From Agromyces terreus (GTDB lineage Bacteria > Actinomycetota > Actinomycetes > Actinomycetales > Microbacteriaceae), in NCBI RefSeq assembly GCF_009749465.1, contig NZ_WBIS01000001.1, forward strand, positions 62,001 through 126,000: a stretch of DNA of 64,000 nt, given 5' to 3'. The position numbers and the translations under genes were made by a program. The number at the start of each line of letters is the position of its first letter. Position 1 is the stretch's first letter. Below the pieces are notes generated by a model, which was not told the DNA's origin, made no database searches, and worked only from the letters and a program-made list of their open reading frames with translations. Shown here piece after piece: positions 46,171 to 53,279 of this stretch.

Positions 46171-47132
46171 GGCGCGTCCTCCTGCCCGCGGCGGCCGGCG
46201 AGATCGCGAGCGGCGAGCGCCGTGCCGAGCAGGCCCGCGTCGTCGCCGAGGCGCGCCTGCACGAGTCGCGGGCGGCGGTGGAAGCTCAGCCGCGCGTCGA
46301 GGCGTTCGCGGAGCGGTGCGAACAGGGCGTCGCCCGCCTGCGAGAGCCCGCCGCCGATGACGATCGCCTCGGGGGCGAGGATCGCCGCGAGCCGCGCGAG
46401 CGCGTCGGCGAGCGCATCGAGCGCGTCGTTCCAGACGGATGCCGCGACGGGGTCGCCGCCGGCCGCCGCGGCGAGCACCTCGCGCGCGCCGCGGACCTCG
46501 ATGCCGGATGCCGCGGTGTATCGCCGCGCGATCGCGCCGGCCGAGGCGATGGTCTCGAGGCATCCGACCGCGCCGCAGGTGCACGGGTCGCCGTGCGGGT
46601 CGGCGAGCGCGTGCCCGATCTCGCCCGCGTACCCGCCCGACGAGTACGGGTGCCCGTCGAGGATGATGGCCCCGGCGATGCCCGTGCCGATCGCGAGCAC
46701 GATGACGTCGCCGAACTCGCGGGCCGCGCCGAGCCGGTGCTCGGCGTCGCCCGCGGCGCGGACGTCGTGCCCGAACGCCACCGGCAGGCCGAGGGCGGTT
46801 TCGGCGAGGGCGCGGATCGGGGCGTCGCGCCACCCGAAGTTCGACGCGAAGACGCCCGTGCCCGTCTCTTCGTCGACGAGGCCGGGAACGCTGAGGCCGA
46901 CCGCGGACGGCTCGACGCCCGGATGCTCCGCGAGCAGCGCCGCGGCCAGGACCGGGAGGGAGCCGACGACGGAACCGGCCGGGTCGGCCGCGTCGATGGG
47001 CGTGGGCGTGCGCCGCAGCCCGAGCAGCCGGCCGTCGCCGTCGATGAGCGCCGACTTCGTGTCGGTGCCGCCGACGTCGAAGGCGAGCACGGCGGCGCCC
47101 GGCCCGAGCACGGAGACTGCTGGGGCGTCCAT
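46167..47132 (-). CDS. ROK-family sugar kinase (second copy)
   Basis: 321 residues. Asp-Val-Gly-Gly-Thr-Asp-Thr-Lys (19-26) binds ATP, a His-Asp-Val-Arg catalytic loop and Gly-Glu-Ile-Gly-His follow, and the zinc motif Cys-Thr-Cys-Gly-Ala-Val-Gly-Cys-Leu-Glu is intact. In an operon without PTS genes it would phosphorylate imported GalNAc (or GlcNAc) at C6. It begins two bases after the SIS gene stop and overlaps the PfkB gene by four bases. Confidence 0.87.
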   Translation of the reverse strand: MDAPAVSVLGPGAAVLAFDVGGTDTKSALIDGDGRLLGLRRTPTPIDAADPAGSVVGSLPVLAAALLAEHPGVEPSAVGLSVPGLVDEETGTGVFASNFGWRDAPIRALAETALGLPVAFGHDVRAAGDAEHRLGAAREFGDVIVLAIGTGIAGAIILDGHPYSSGGYAGEIGHALADPHGDPCTCGAVGCLETIASAGAIARRYTAASGIEVRGAREVLAAAAGGDPVAASVWNDALDALADALARLAAILAPEAIVIGGGLSQAGDALFAPLRERLDARLSFHRRPRLVQARLGDDAGLLGTALAARDLAGRRGQEDAP

Positions 47133-47134
47133 GG

Positions 47135-48037
47135 TCAGTCGTCGAGGATGACGGAGCGCGTCAGGTTGCGGGGGGCGTCGGGGTCGAGGCCGCGGGCCGT
47201 CGCGCGCGCGAGGGCGACGCGCTGTGCTCGGACGAGCTCGGCCATGGGGTCGAGGGTACCCGCCTCGAATCGGGCGCCGGTCGCGCGCACGTCGCCCTCG
47301 AGGCCAACGGGCGCCTCGCCGAACTGCCAGGTGACGCGGCCGGGCGCGGCGATCGCGATCGGGCCGTGGCGGTACTCCATCGAGGGGTACGACTCGGTCC
47401 AGGACTGCGAGGCCTCGCGCATCTTCAGCGCGGCCTCGTGCGCGAGTCCGACCGACCAGCCCTGGCCGAGGAAGGAGTACTGCTCGGCGTCGACCAGTTC
47501 GGGGTCGAGGTGCTCGGCGACGGCGGTCGCGGCATCCGCCACGGCCTGTTCGAGGGATTCGCCGAGCGAGGCGCGGAACAGCGCGAGCGCGGTCGTCGCG
47601 AAACGGGTCTGCACGACCGACTGCTCGTCGGCGAAGGGCAGGGTGATCGCGTCGTCGACGAGTCCGACGAGGGGGGACTCGGCGTCGCCGATCACGCCCA
47701 CGGTGCGCACACGGCCCTTGAGCCGCTCGACGACCTGGAGGACCTCGGTGGTCGTGCCGGAGCGGGTGAGGGCCACGACGGCGTCGTAGCCGCGGTCGAC
47801 GAACGCCTCGGACGCGGTGAACGCGTCGGTCTCGCCGTGGCCGCCGGCCTCGCGGAGCCAGGCGTAGGACTGCGCCATGAACCACGAGGTCCCGCACCCG
47901 ATGACGGCGATGCGCTGCCCGCGCGCGGGGAGGGCGGCCTGCTCGTCGACGAGTGCCGCAGCCCTGGCCCAGGTCTGCGGCTGGGACTCGAGCTCGGCCG
48001 CCATGTGCGCTGCGGTTCGATGGGGCGTGGATGTCAC
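47135..48037 (-). CDS. SIS-domain sugar isomerase/deaminase (AgaS/GlmS-like)
   Basis: 300 residues with two SIS domains. The first has Gly-Cys-Gly-Thr-Ser (near residue 47) and Thr-Arg-Ser-Gly-Thr-Thr-Thr-Glu. The second has Glu-Ala-Ala-Leu-Lys-Met-Arg-Glu and Glu-Tyr-Arg-His-Gly-Pro. This is the pattern of GlmS-type isomerase domains and AgaS, with no glutaminase domain. The proposed role is conversion of galactosamine-6-P to tagatose-6-P and ammonia. The GTG at 48037 follows AGGAG at good distance, so it was preferred over the ATG at 48082. It is the first gene of the six-gene operon. Confidence 0.85.
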   Translation of the reverse strand: MTSTPHRTAAHMAAELESQPQTWARAAALVDEQAALPARGQRIAVIGCGTSWFMAQSYAWLREAGGHGETDAFTASEAFVDRGYDAVVALTRSGTTTEVLQVVERLKGRVRTVGVIGDAESPLVGLVDDAITLPFADEQSVVQTRFATTALALFRASLGESLEQAVADAATAVAEHLDPELVDAEQYSFLGQGWSVGLAHEAALKMREASQSWTESYPSMEYRHGPIAIAAPGRVTWQFGEAPVGLEGDVRATGARFEAGTLDPMAELVRAQRVALARATARGLDPDAPRNLTRSVILDD

Positions 48038-48097
48038 GTGTCTGCTCCTGACGGGTGGCCGGCTCGCCACGATGACGAGCATGATCGATCCATGATT

Positions 48098-48115
48098 GCA
48101 GATGACGGTATCTGC
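48098..48115. promoter_or_regulatory. Operator-like inverted repeat upstream of the SIS-gene operon
   Basis: GCAGAT and ATCTGC arms with a six-base centre lie 61 bases before the SIS start, in a stretch that is AT-rich for this genome. It is a candidate binding site for the DeoR regulator. Confidence 0.45.
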
Positions 48116-48216
48116 TGTCTAACAATCACCTCAATGCGTCGGTTGGAAACCTTTGTCGCTCTCGGGCCGGTTTGTGAAGGTTCTGAACAAATTCGATAAC
48201 GATAAATTACGGGGAC

Positions 48217-48246
48217 TTGACGCGCAATGCAGGACCGTCGTAGGTT
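48217..48246 (+). promoter_or_regulatory. Promoter of the second sugar importer, with downstream repeats
   Basis: TTGACG (48217-48222) and TAGGTT (48241-48246) with an 18-base spacer point at the importer genes. Just downstream, GAACG (48260) and CGTTC (48289), with CTCG/CGAG inside, form a possible operator. The rest of 48038-48399 has no ORF; it is the shared control region of the two divergent units. Confidence 0.55.
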
Positions 48247-48399
48247 TTCCGCACCGAGTGAACGATATTGCTCGTTTATTCCGAGAAACGTTCAGGAAAC
48301 AGCATTCCGTGCTCGGTACGAAGTGCTCTACCCGAATGTACGCGCCGTCGCGTAGCAGTTCCTGCGCGGTGCACCACCCACCAGAGTGAGGAATCATCC

Positions 48400-49644
48400 A
48401 TGAAGAAGTCACTGCGCTTCGGATCCGCGATCGCGATCGCGGCCGTTGCTTCGTTGACACTCGCGTCCTGCGGATTCGGAGGCGGCGACGGCGACGACAG
48501 CGCCTCCGGCGAGACGACGCTCGACCTGCTCGTGCCCAGCTACTCCGACGCGACCCAGGGCCTCTGGGAAGACGTCATCGACGGCTTCGAGGACGCGAAC
48601 CCCGACATCACGGTCAACCTCGAGGTCCAGTCGTGGGACAACCTCGAGTCCGTCATCGCCACCAAGATCCAGGGCGGCGAAGCGCCCGACATCTACAACG
48701 GCGGCCCCTTCGCCGGATTCGTCGCCGACGAGCTGCTCTACCCGGTCGAAGACGTCGTCTCGCCCGACACGTTCTCCGACTTCCAGGACTCGTTCCTCGC
48801 CAACGCCGAGGTCGACGGCACCGCCTACGCGCTGCCCCTCATCGCCTCGGCCCGTGCGCTGTTCGTGAACAACGCCCTCCTCCAGCAGGCCGGCGTCGAA
48901 GCGCCCACCAACTGGGACGAGCTGCTCGACGCAGCCACCAAGGTCTCCGCCCTCGGCGGCGGCGTCGCCGGCTACGGCATGCCGCTCGGCTCCGAAGAGG
49001 CGCAGGCCGAGGCGGCCGTCTGGCTGTGGGGCGGCGGCGGAACCTTCGGCGACGCCGAGACCATCACCGTCGACGACCCCTCGAACCTCCCGGGTGCCGA
49101 GCAGGTCAAGAAGATGATCGACGCCGGTGCGACCCAGGCCGACCCCGGCTCGACGCAGCGCTCGCCGCTCATGGACATCTTCATCCAGGGCAAGATCGGC
49201 ATGCAGGTCGGCCTGCCGCCGACCGTCGGCCAGATCGCCGAGGGCAACCCCGACCTCGACTACTCGATCGTCCCGATCCCGACGAAGGACGGCTCGCCGT
49301 TCACCCTCGGCGTCATGGACCAGCTCATGGCCTTCCAGAACGACGGCGACAAGCAGGAAGCCATCACGAAGTTCTTCGACTACTACTACTCGGCCGACGT
49401 GTACGTGCCGTGGGTGCAGTCCGAGGGCTTCCTCCCCGTCACCAAGTCCGGCGCCGAGGCGCTCTCGGGTGAAGAGGCGCTCGCGCCGTTCCTCGAGGTG
49501 CTCCCCGGGGCGCAGTTCTACCCGAGCACGAACCCGCAGTGGTCGGCGACGGATGCCGCGTTCAAGGCGCTCTTCGGCCAGATCCAGACGAAGCCGGCAC
49601 AGGACGTCCTGACCGAGATCCAGGCTCAGTCCGACGCCGGCTGA
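48400..49644 (+). CDS. ABC sugar-binding lipoprotein of the second importer
   Basis: 414 residues. The signal peptide ends Leu-Ala-Ser-Cys, lipidated Cys at 24. The mature protein is a family-1 extracellular solute-binding protein rich in Asp, Trp and Tyr. GAGGA lies eight bases before the ATG, after a leader of about 150 bases from the promoter. It is divergent from the aga-type catabolic operon and followed by two permeases. GalNAc or a GalNAc/GlcNAc-containing oligosaccharide is the likely ligand by context. Confidence 0.93.
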   Translation: MKKSLRFGSAIAIAAVASLTLASCGFGGGDGDDSASGETTLDLLVPSYSDATQGLWEDVIDGFEDANPDITVNLEVQSWDNLESVIATKIQGGEAPDIYNGGPFAGFVADELLYPVEDVVSPDTFSDFQDSFLANAEVDGTAYALPLIASARALFVNNALLQQAGVEAPTNWDELLDAATKVSALGGGVAGYGMPLGSEEAQAEAAVWLWGGGGTFGDAETITVDDPSNLPGAEQVKKMIDAGATQADPGSTQRSPLMDIFIQGKIGMQVGLPPTVGQIAEGNPDLDYSIVPIPTKDGSPFTLGVMDQLMAFQNDGDKQEAITKFFDYYYSADVYVPWVQSEGFLPVTKSGAEALSGEEALAPFLEVLPGAQFYPSTNPQWSATDAAFKALFGQIQTKPAQDVLTEIQAQSDAG

Positions 49645-49702
49645 CCCGGACTCGACCCAGGCAACGAAAGCACGACCCGGAGGGATCGGTGACCACCGAC
49701 TC

Positions 49703-50683
49703 ATGAGCACCACGTCAGATGCTTCATCGACCCGAGCGGGGGCGGCCGAGAGCCGCCCCCGCCCCGGCGGGTCGCCCGCCGAGCCCGGCCGCCCGAAGAA
49801 GCGCGGCGGCCGCGACCTGCTCCACTCGCTTCCCTGGATCGGGCCCGCCCTGATCCTGATCTTCGGCGTGGTGCTGTACCCCGCCATCGTCATGTTCTAC
49901 AACTCGACCCGGGACATCTCGATCTCGGGCATCGACAAGGGGTCGGTCGGCTTCGACAACTACGTCGAGGTGTTCTCGTTCCCCTACTTCTGGCCCATCT
50001 TCGGGCGCACCATCGTGTGGGTCGTGGTCGTCGTCGCGGTGACCGTGCTCATCTCGCTCGGACTCGCCCAGATCCTGAACAAGGCCTTCCCGGGCCGGCG
50101 CATCGTGCGCCTCGCGGTCATCATCCCGTGGGCGGCATCCGTCGTCATGACGACGATGGTGGTCTACTACGGCCTCGAACCGTACTTCGGCATCATCAAC
50201 AAGTTCCTCGTCGACATCGGGCTCGTCGACACGCCCGAGGGCTACGGCTGGACCCGGAACCCCGCCACCGCGTTCGCCTGGTCGATCGTGGTCGCGATCT
50301 TCGTCTCGCTGCCGTTCACGACGTACACGATCCTCGCCGGCCTGCAGACGGTGCCCGGCGAGGTGCTCGAGGCCGCGAAGATGGACGGTGCCGGCCCCGT
50401 GCGCACCTACTGGGCGGTCGTGCTGCCGCAGCTGCGCAGCGCCCTCGCGGTCGCCGTGCTCATCAACATCATCAACGTGTTCAACTCGCTGCCGATCCTG
50501 AAGGTGATGACCGGGTCGATCCCCGGCTACGACGCCGACACGATCATGACGATGATCTTCAAGTACATCCAGAACCAGCACAAGGTGGACGTCGCCAGCG
50601 CCCTCTCGGTCGTCGCCTTCGTCATCGTCATCGTGATCGTCGCGATCTACGTGCGCGTGGTCAAGCCCATGAAGGAGGTCTGA
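49703..50683 (+). CDS. ABC sugar permease, MalF-type (second importer)
   Basis: 326 residues, Pro/Arg-rich start, six helices, EAA loop Val-Leu-Glu-Ala-Ala-Lys-Met-Asp-Gly-Ala near residue 225. No ribosome site stands at normal distance from the ATG. Instead GGAGGG (49679-49684) serves a GTG at 49689 that opens a five-codon frame ending in TGA, whose last bases overlap the permease ATG. Translation may therefore begin by re-initiation. As in the first importer, no ATPase gene is present. Confidence 0.9.
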   Translation: MSTTSDASSTRAGAAESRPRPGGSPAEPGRPKKRGGRDLLHSLPWIGPALILIFGVVLYPAIVMFYNSTRDISISGIDKGSVGFDNYVEVFSFPYFWPIFGRTIVWVVVVVAVTVLISLGLAQILNKAFPGRRIVRLAVIIPWAASVVMTTMVVYYGLEPYFGIINKFLVDIGLVDTPEGYGWTRNPATAFAWSIVVAIFVSLPFTTYTILAGLQTVPGEVLEAAKMDGAGPVRTYWAVVLPQLRSALAVAVLINIINVFNSLPILKVMTGSIPGYDADTIMTMIFKYIQNQHKVDVASALSVVAFVIVIVIVAIYVRVVKPMKEV

Positions 50684-50685
50684 TC

Positions 50686-51591
50686 GTGGCCGTCACCGCC
50701 CCCGCGTTCGAGACGATCGACCCGCCCGCCCCCGCCCGAAAGCGCCGCTACACCGAAGACCAGGTGCCGATCGGCAAGGTGCTGCTGCGCATGCTCGCCG
50801 GGCTCATCGTGCTCGCGATCTTCGTGCTGCCGTACACGATCATGTTCTTCGGCTCCGTGAAGACGAAGTCGCAGATCCGCTCGGTCGACCCCACCTACTT
50901 CCCGACGGAGTGGCACTGGGAGAACTACATCGACATGTGGTCCACCCCCGAAACGCCGCTGCCGCAGAACCTGATCTCGACGATCGTGATCTCGGTGTTC
51001 GCGACGCTGCTCGTGCTGCTCGTCGCGATGCCCGCGGCGTACTACACGGCCAGGTTCCTGTTCCCGGGCCGCATGGTGTTCCTCTTCCTGGTGATCGTCA
51101 CGCAGATGCTGCAGCCCGCGGTGCTCACCTCGGGCCTGTTCCGGCAGTTCGTCGCACTCGACCTCATCGACACCTGGGCCGCGATGATCCTCATCAACGC
51201 CGCCTTCAACCTCTCCTTCGCGGTGTGGATCATGCACTCCTTCTTCGCGGGCATCCCCAAGGAGGTCGACGAGGCCGCCCAGATCGACGGCGCCAGCCGA
51301 CTCACGGTGCTCTTCAAGATCAGCCTCCCTCTCGTCTGGCCCGGCATCGTCACCGCGATCGTGTTCACCTTCGTCGCCTGCTGGAACGAGTTCGCGGCCT
51401 CGCTCGTGATCCTCTCCACCGCCGGCAACCAGCCGCTCTCGGTCGCGCTCACGAAGTTCGTCGGACAGTACGAGACGAGCTGGCAGTACGTGTTCGGCGT
51501 CTCGATCGTCGCGATCGTGCCCGTTGTCATCCTGTTCATGCTCATCGAGAAGCGCCTCGTCGGCGGGCTCACCGCCGGCAGCGTCAAGTAG
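50686..51591 (+). CDS. ABC sugar permease, MalG-type (second importer)
   Basis: 301 residues, six helices, EAA loop Val-Asp-Glu-Ala-Ala-Gln-Ile-Asp-Gly-Ala near residue 200 and the Gly-Gly-Leu-Thr-Ala-Gly-Ser-Val-Lys end typical of MalG homologues. GAAGGAGG (50671-50678) sits in the end of the previous gene, and the GTG follows its stop by two bases. It forms the channel with the MalF-type protein. A large palindromic terminator comes 20 bases after the stop. Confidence 0.93.
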   Translation: MAVTAPAFETIDPPAPARKRRYTEDQVPIGKVLLRMLAGLIVLAIFVLPYTIMFFGSVKTKSQIRSVDPTYFPTEWHWENYIDMWSTPETPLPQNLISTIVISVFATLLVLLVAMPAAYYTARFLFPGRMVFLFLVIVTQMLQPAVLTSGLFRQFVALDLIDTWAAMILINAAFNLSFAVWIMHSFFAGIPKEVDEAAQIDGASRLTVLFKISLPLVWPGIVTAIVFTFVACWNEFAASLVILSTAGNQPLSVALTKFVGQYETSWQYVFGVSIVAIVPVVILFMLIEKRLVGGLTAGSVK

Positions 51592-51610
51592 CTCGACGCG
51601 CGCAGACGGC

Positions 51611-51648
51611 GAGCGGATGCCTCGGGGCCGGCCCCGAGGCATCCGCTC
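51611..51648. terminator. 38-bp perfect palindrome after the importer genes
   Basis: The 19-base left arm, beginning GAGCGGATGCC, is matched exactly by the right arm ending GGCATCCGCTC, with no loop between them. As RNA it would fold into a hairpin with a GGCC apex. It is placed to terminate the importer transcript and could act on both strands. There is no U tract. Confidence 0.7.
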
Positions 51649-51682
51649 GATTCATGCCGCACTCTCGGCCGACGGTGCGAGT

Positions 51683-51844
51683 TCAGGCCGGATACGCGAA
51701 TTCAGGCCGACGGTGCGAGTTCAGGCCGAATACGCGATTTCAGGCCGGCGGCGCGAGTTCAGGCCGAATGCGCGAATTCAGGCCGCTTCTCGGGTTCTCG
51801 GCCTGATCTTGCGCATTTGGCCTGATCTCGCGCGATCGGCCTGA
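51683..51844. repeat. 19-bp array, left copy: six direct and three inverted units
   Basis: TCAGGCC occurs at 51683, 51702, 51721, 51740, 51759 and 51778, exactly 19 bases apart. After a 15-base break GGCCTGA occurs at 51800, 51819 and 51838, again 19 apart. The bases between cores are similar, with GCGCGA near the middle, but not identical. The array could fold back on itself. It lies at the 3' side of the DUF559-type gene. Confidence 0.9.
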
Positions 51845-51848
51845 TCCT

Positions 51849-51884
51849 GGGTACGGGTACGGGTACGGGTACGGGTACGGGCGC
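51849..51884. repeat. GGGTAC hexamer array
   Basis: Five exact GGGTAC copies and one GGGCGC variant in tandem directly follow the 19-bp array and precede the DUF559-type gene stop by 41 bases. Confidence 0.85.
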
Positions 51885-51925
51885 GGGCAGCGGGGACAAG
51901 GGCAACGGCGTGAGGGGGCAGCAGG

Positions 51926-52900
51926 TCACCGAATGCGGGCACTCGCGAGATGCAACCCGGCGGCCATGGCATGGCGGATCTCGGCCTCGACCTCGTCCCA
52001 CCCGAACAGGACCTGCTGGTAGTCGAGCCGGAGGACGGTGTAGCCCAGGAGTGCGAGCCGTCGGTCGTGGGCGATGTCCGTGCCGCGTTGCGCCGCCGTG
52101 CGATGGAACTCGTACCCGTCGATCTGGAGGACGAGCCGTTCGCCGATGAGGCCGTCGACGTGGTGGCCGTCGATGCGAACCTGCTGCCGCACGCGAATGC
52201 CGATGCGTGCGAGCCGTGCGACGGGGATCGACTCGATGCCCGAATCCGACAGCATCCCGCATGCGGCACGCACCCGCCGCGCGGCGGCGCTGCGGAGCGG
52301 CATCTGCGCGAGGAGGGGCAGCGTCGTCGCGCCGGTGCGCACCGCCGACTCCCAGGTCGCGAGCGCGTGGTCGAAGGGCCGGCAGTCCGCGAGGTGTGCG
52401 AGCACGTCGACGACCGGCTCCACGAGTTCGTAGCGATGCGGATCGACCGGGCCGGTGTTCCAGTGCACGATGGCGTCGCCGGCATCGAAGCGGCAGGCGT
52501 TCGGGGCGACGGCCAGGTGGAGTCGCCCGTCGTCGATCGTCCAGAGCCCGCGGTGGCGGGCAGCGCTCACACAGGCGAGGCGACCACCCACGGAAGCCGC
52601 CCGGCGGAGTTGCGGATTCGCCTTCCGCGTCGCGATCCACGAGCGACGGATGCGGGAGGCCTCGCGCGAGACGACGGCGCTCCGGATCCGGTGGCCCGTG
52701 AACCCTGCGGCGTACAGGTCATGCGTGTGCGCGATGCCCTCGTGCTCGTCGAGCCACGAGATGAGCTTCGCATGCTCCCGTTCCGTGCGTTCGGAGCGTT
52801 CTCGGTTCGCGCGAGCGTCGTGCGCGCGCTGCGCCGGCGTCCGCGCGGAGCGGACGAGGCCTCGGGCGTCGGACGGCGGAATGGGACTCAGAACGGTCAT
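51926..52900 (-). CDS. DUF559/Vsr-like nuclease-fold protein with AbiEi-like N-terminal domain
   Basis: 324 residues. The N-terminus is basic and helical. A winged-helix-like region (about 45-95) resembles the AbiEi-type antitoxin DNA-binding domain often found in this family. The C-terminal 220-310 region is a Vsr/DUF559 PD-(D/E)XK-like core. It has E223, D249 in His-Val-Asp-Gly-Leu-Ile and Leu-Gln-Ile-Asp-Gly-Tyr-Glu-Phe-His with D261; the usual Glu of the (E/Q)xK-type strand is Gln259. Family members are common in Microbacteriaceae and have no proven function. No ribosome site is visible. The gene is enclosed by matching repeat arrays on both sides, unlike any other gene in the window. Confidence 0.75.
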   Translation of the reverse strand: MTVLSPIPPSDARGLVRSARTPAQRAHDARANRERSERTEREHAKLISWLDEHEGIAHTHDLYAAGFTGHRIRSAVVSREASRIRRSWIATRKANPQLRRAASVGGRLACVSAARHRGLWTIDDGRLHLAVAPNACRFDAGDAIVHWNTGPVDPHRYELVEPVVDVLAHLADCRPFDHALATWESAVRTGATTLPLLAQMPLRSAAARRVRAACGMLSDSGIESIPVARLARIGIRVRQQVRIDGHHVDGLIGERLVLQIDGYEFHRTAAQRGTDIAHDRRLALLGYTVLRLDYQQVLFGWDEVEAEIRHAMAAGLHLASARIR

Positions 52901-53031
52901 CGGTCCACGGTGGGGCCGGCGGGGTCGGCGAATCGCCGGAACGGTCGCGTCCGTGGAGAACGACGAGGCCGTCGCCCCTGTCGAGGGCGAGTGGGCGTCG
53001 CGCTGCCGAGTCGTCCGGTGGCGTGCCCCGG

Positions 53032-53172
53032 TCAGGTCGAAGTGCGCAGGTCAGGCCGCCGCGCCCCGGTCAGGCCGCCGCGCCCCGGGGCTGAAGTACT
53101 CAGATCAGGCCGACGTGCCCAGATCAGGCCGTTCACCGGGGATTTCGGCCTGATCTGGGCGCTTCGGTCTGA
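53032..53172. repeat. 19-bp array, right copy
   Basis: TCAGGTC/TCAGGCC cores at 53032, 53051 and 53070 (19 apart), a displaced pair at 53105 and 53124 (19 apart), then inverted GGCCTGA/GGTCTGA at 53147 and 53166 (19 apart). Same core, same period and same direct-then-inverted order as the left array, on the 5' side of the DUF559-type gene. Nothing else was seen in 52901-53031. Confidence 0.88.
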
Positions 53173-53209
53173 TTTCGCGAACGAGCCTCACTGAGATTGG
53201 GGCTGACAC

Positions 53210-53262
53210 GGGGACGGGGACGGGGCCCGCCACGGGGACGGGACGGGGACGGGGACGGGGAC
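53210..53262. repeat. GGGGAC hexamer array
   Basis: About six GGGGAC copies plus one GGGAC, interrupted once by GGGGCCCGCCAC, follow the right 19-bp array and end 18 bases before the GH20 stop. It mirrors the GGGTAC array after the left array. Confidence 0.8.
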
Positions 53263-53279
53263 AGAGAGGCGCCCGAGGC

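Noticed and set aside
51683..53172. CRISPR array
   Set aside because: Units are 19 bp with no unique spacers of normal length, orientation reverses within each array, and no cas genes are present.
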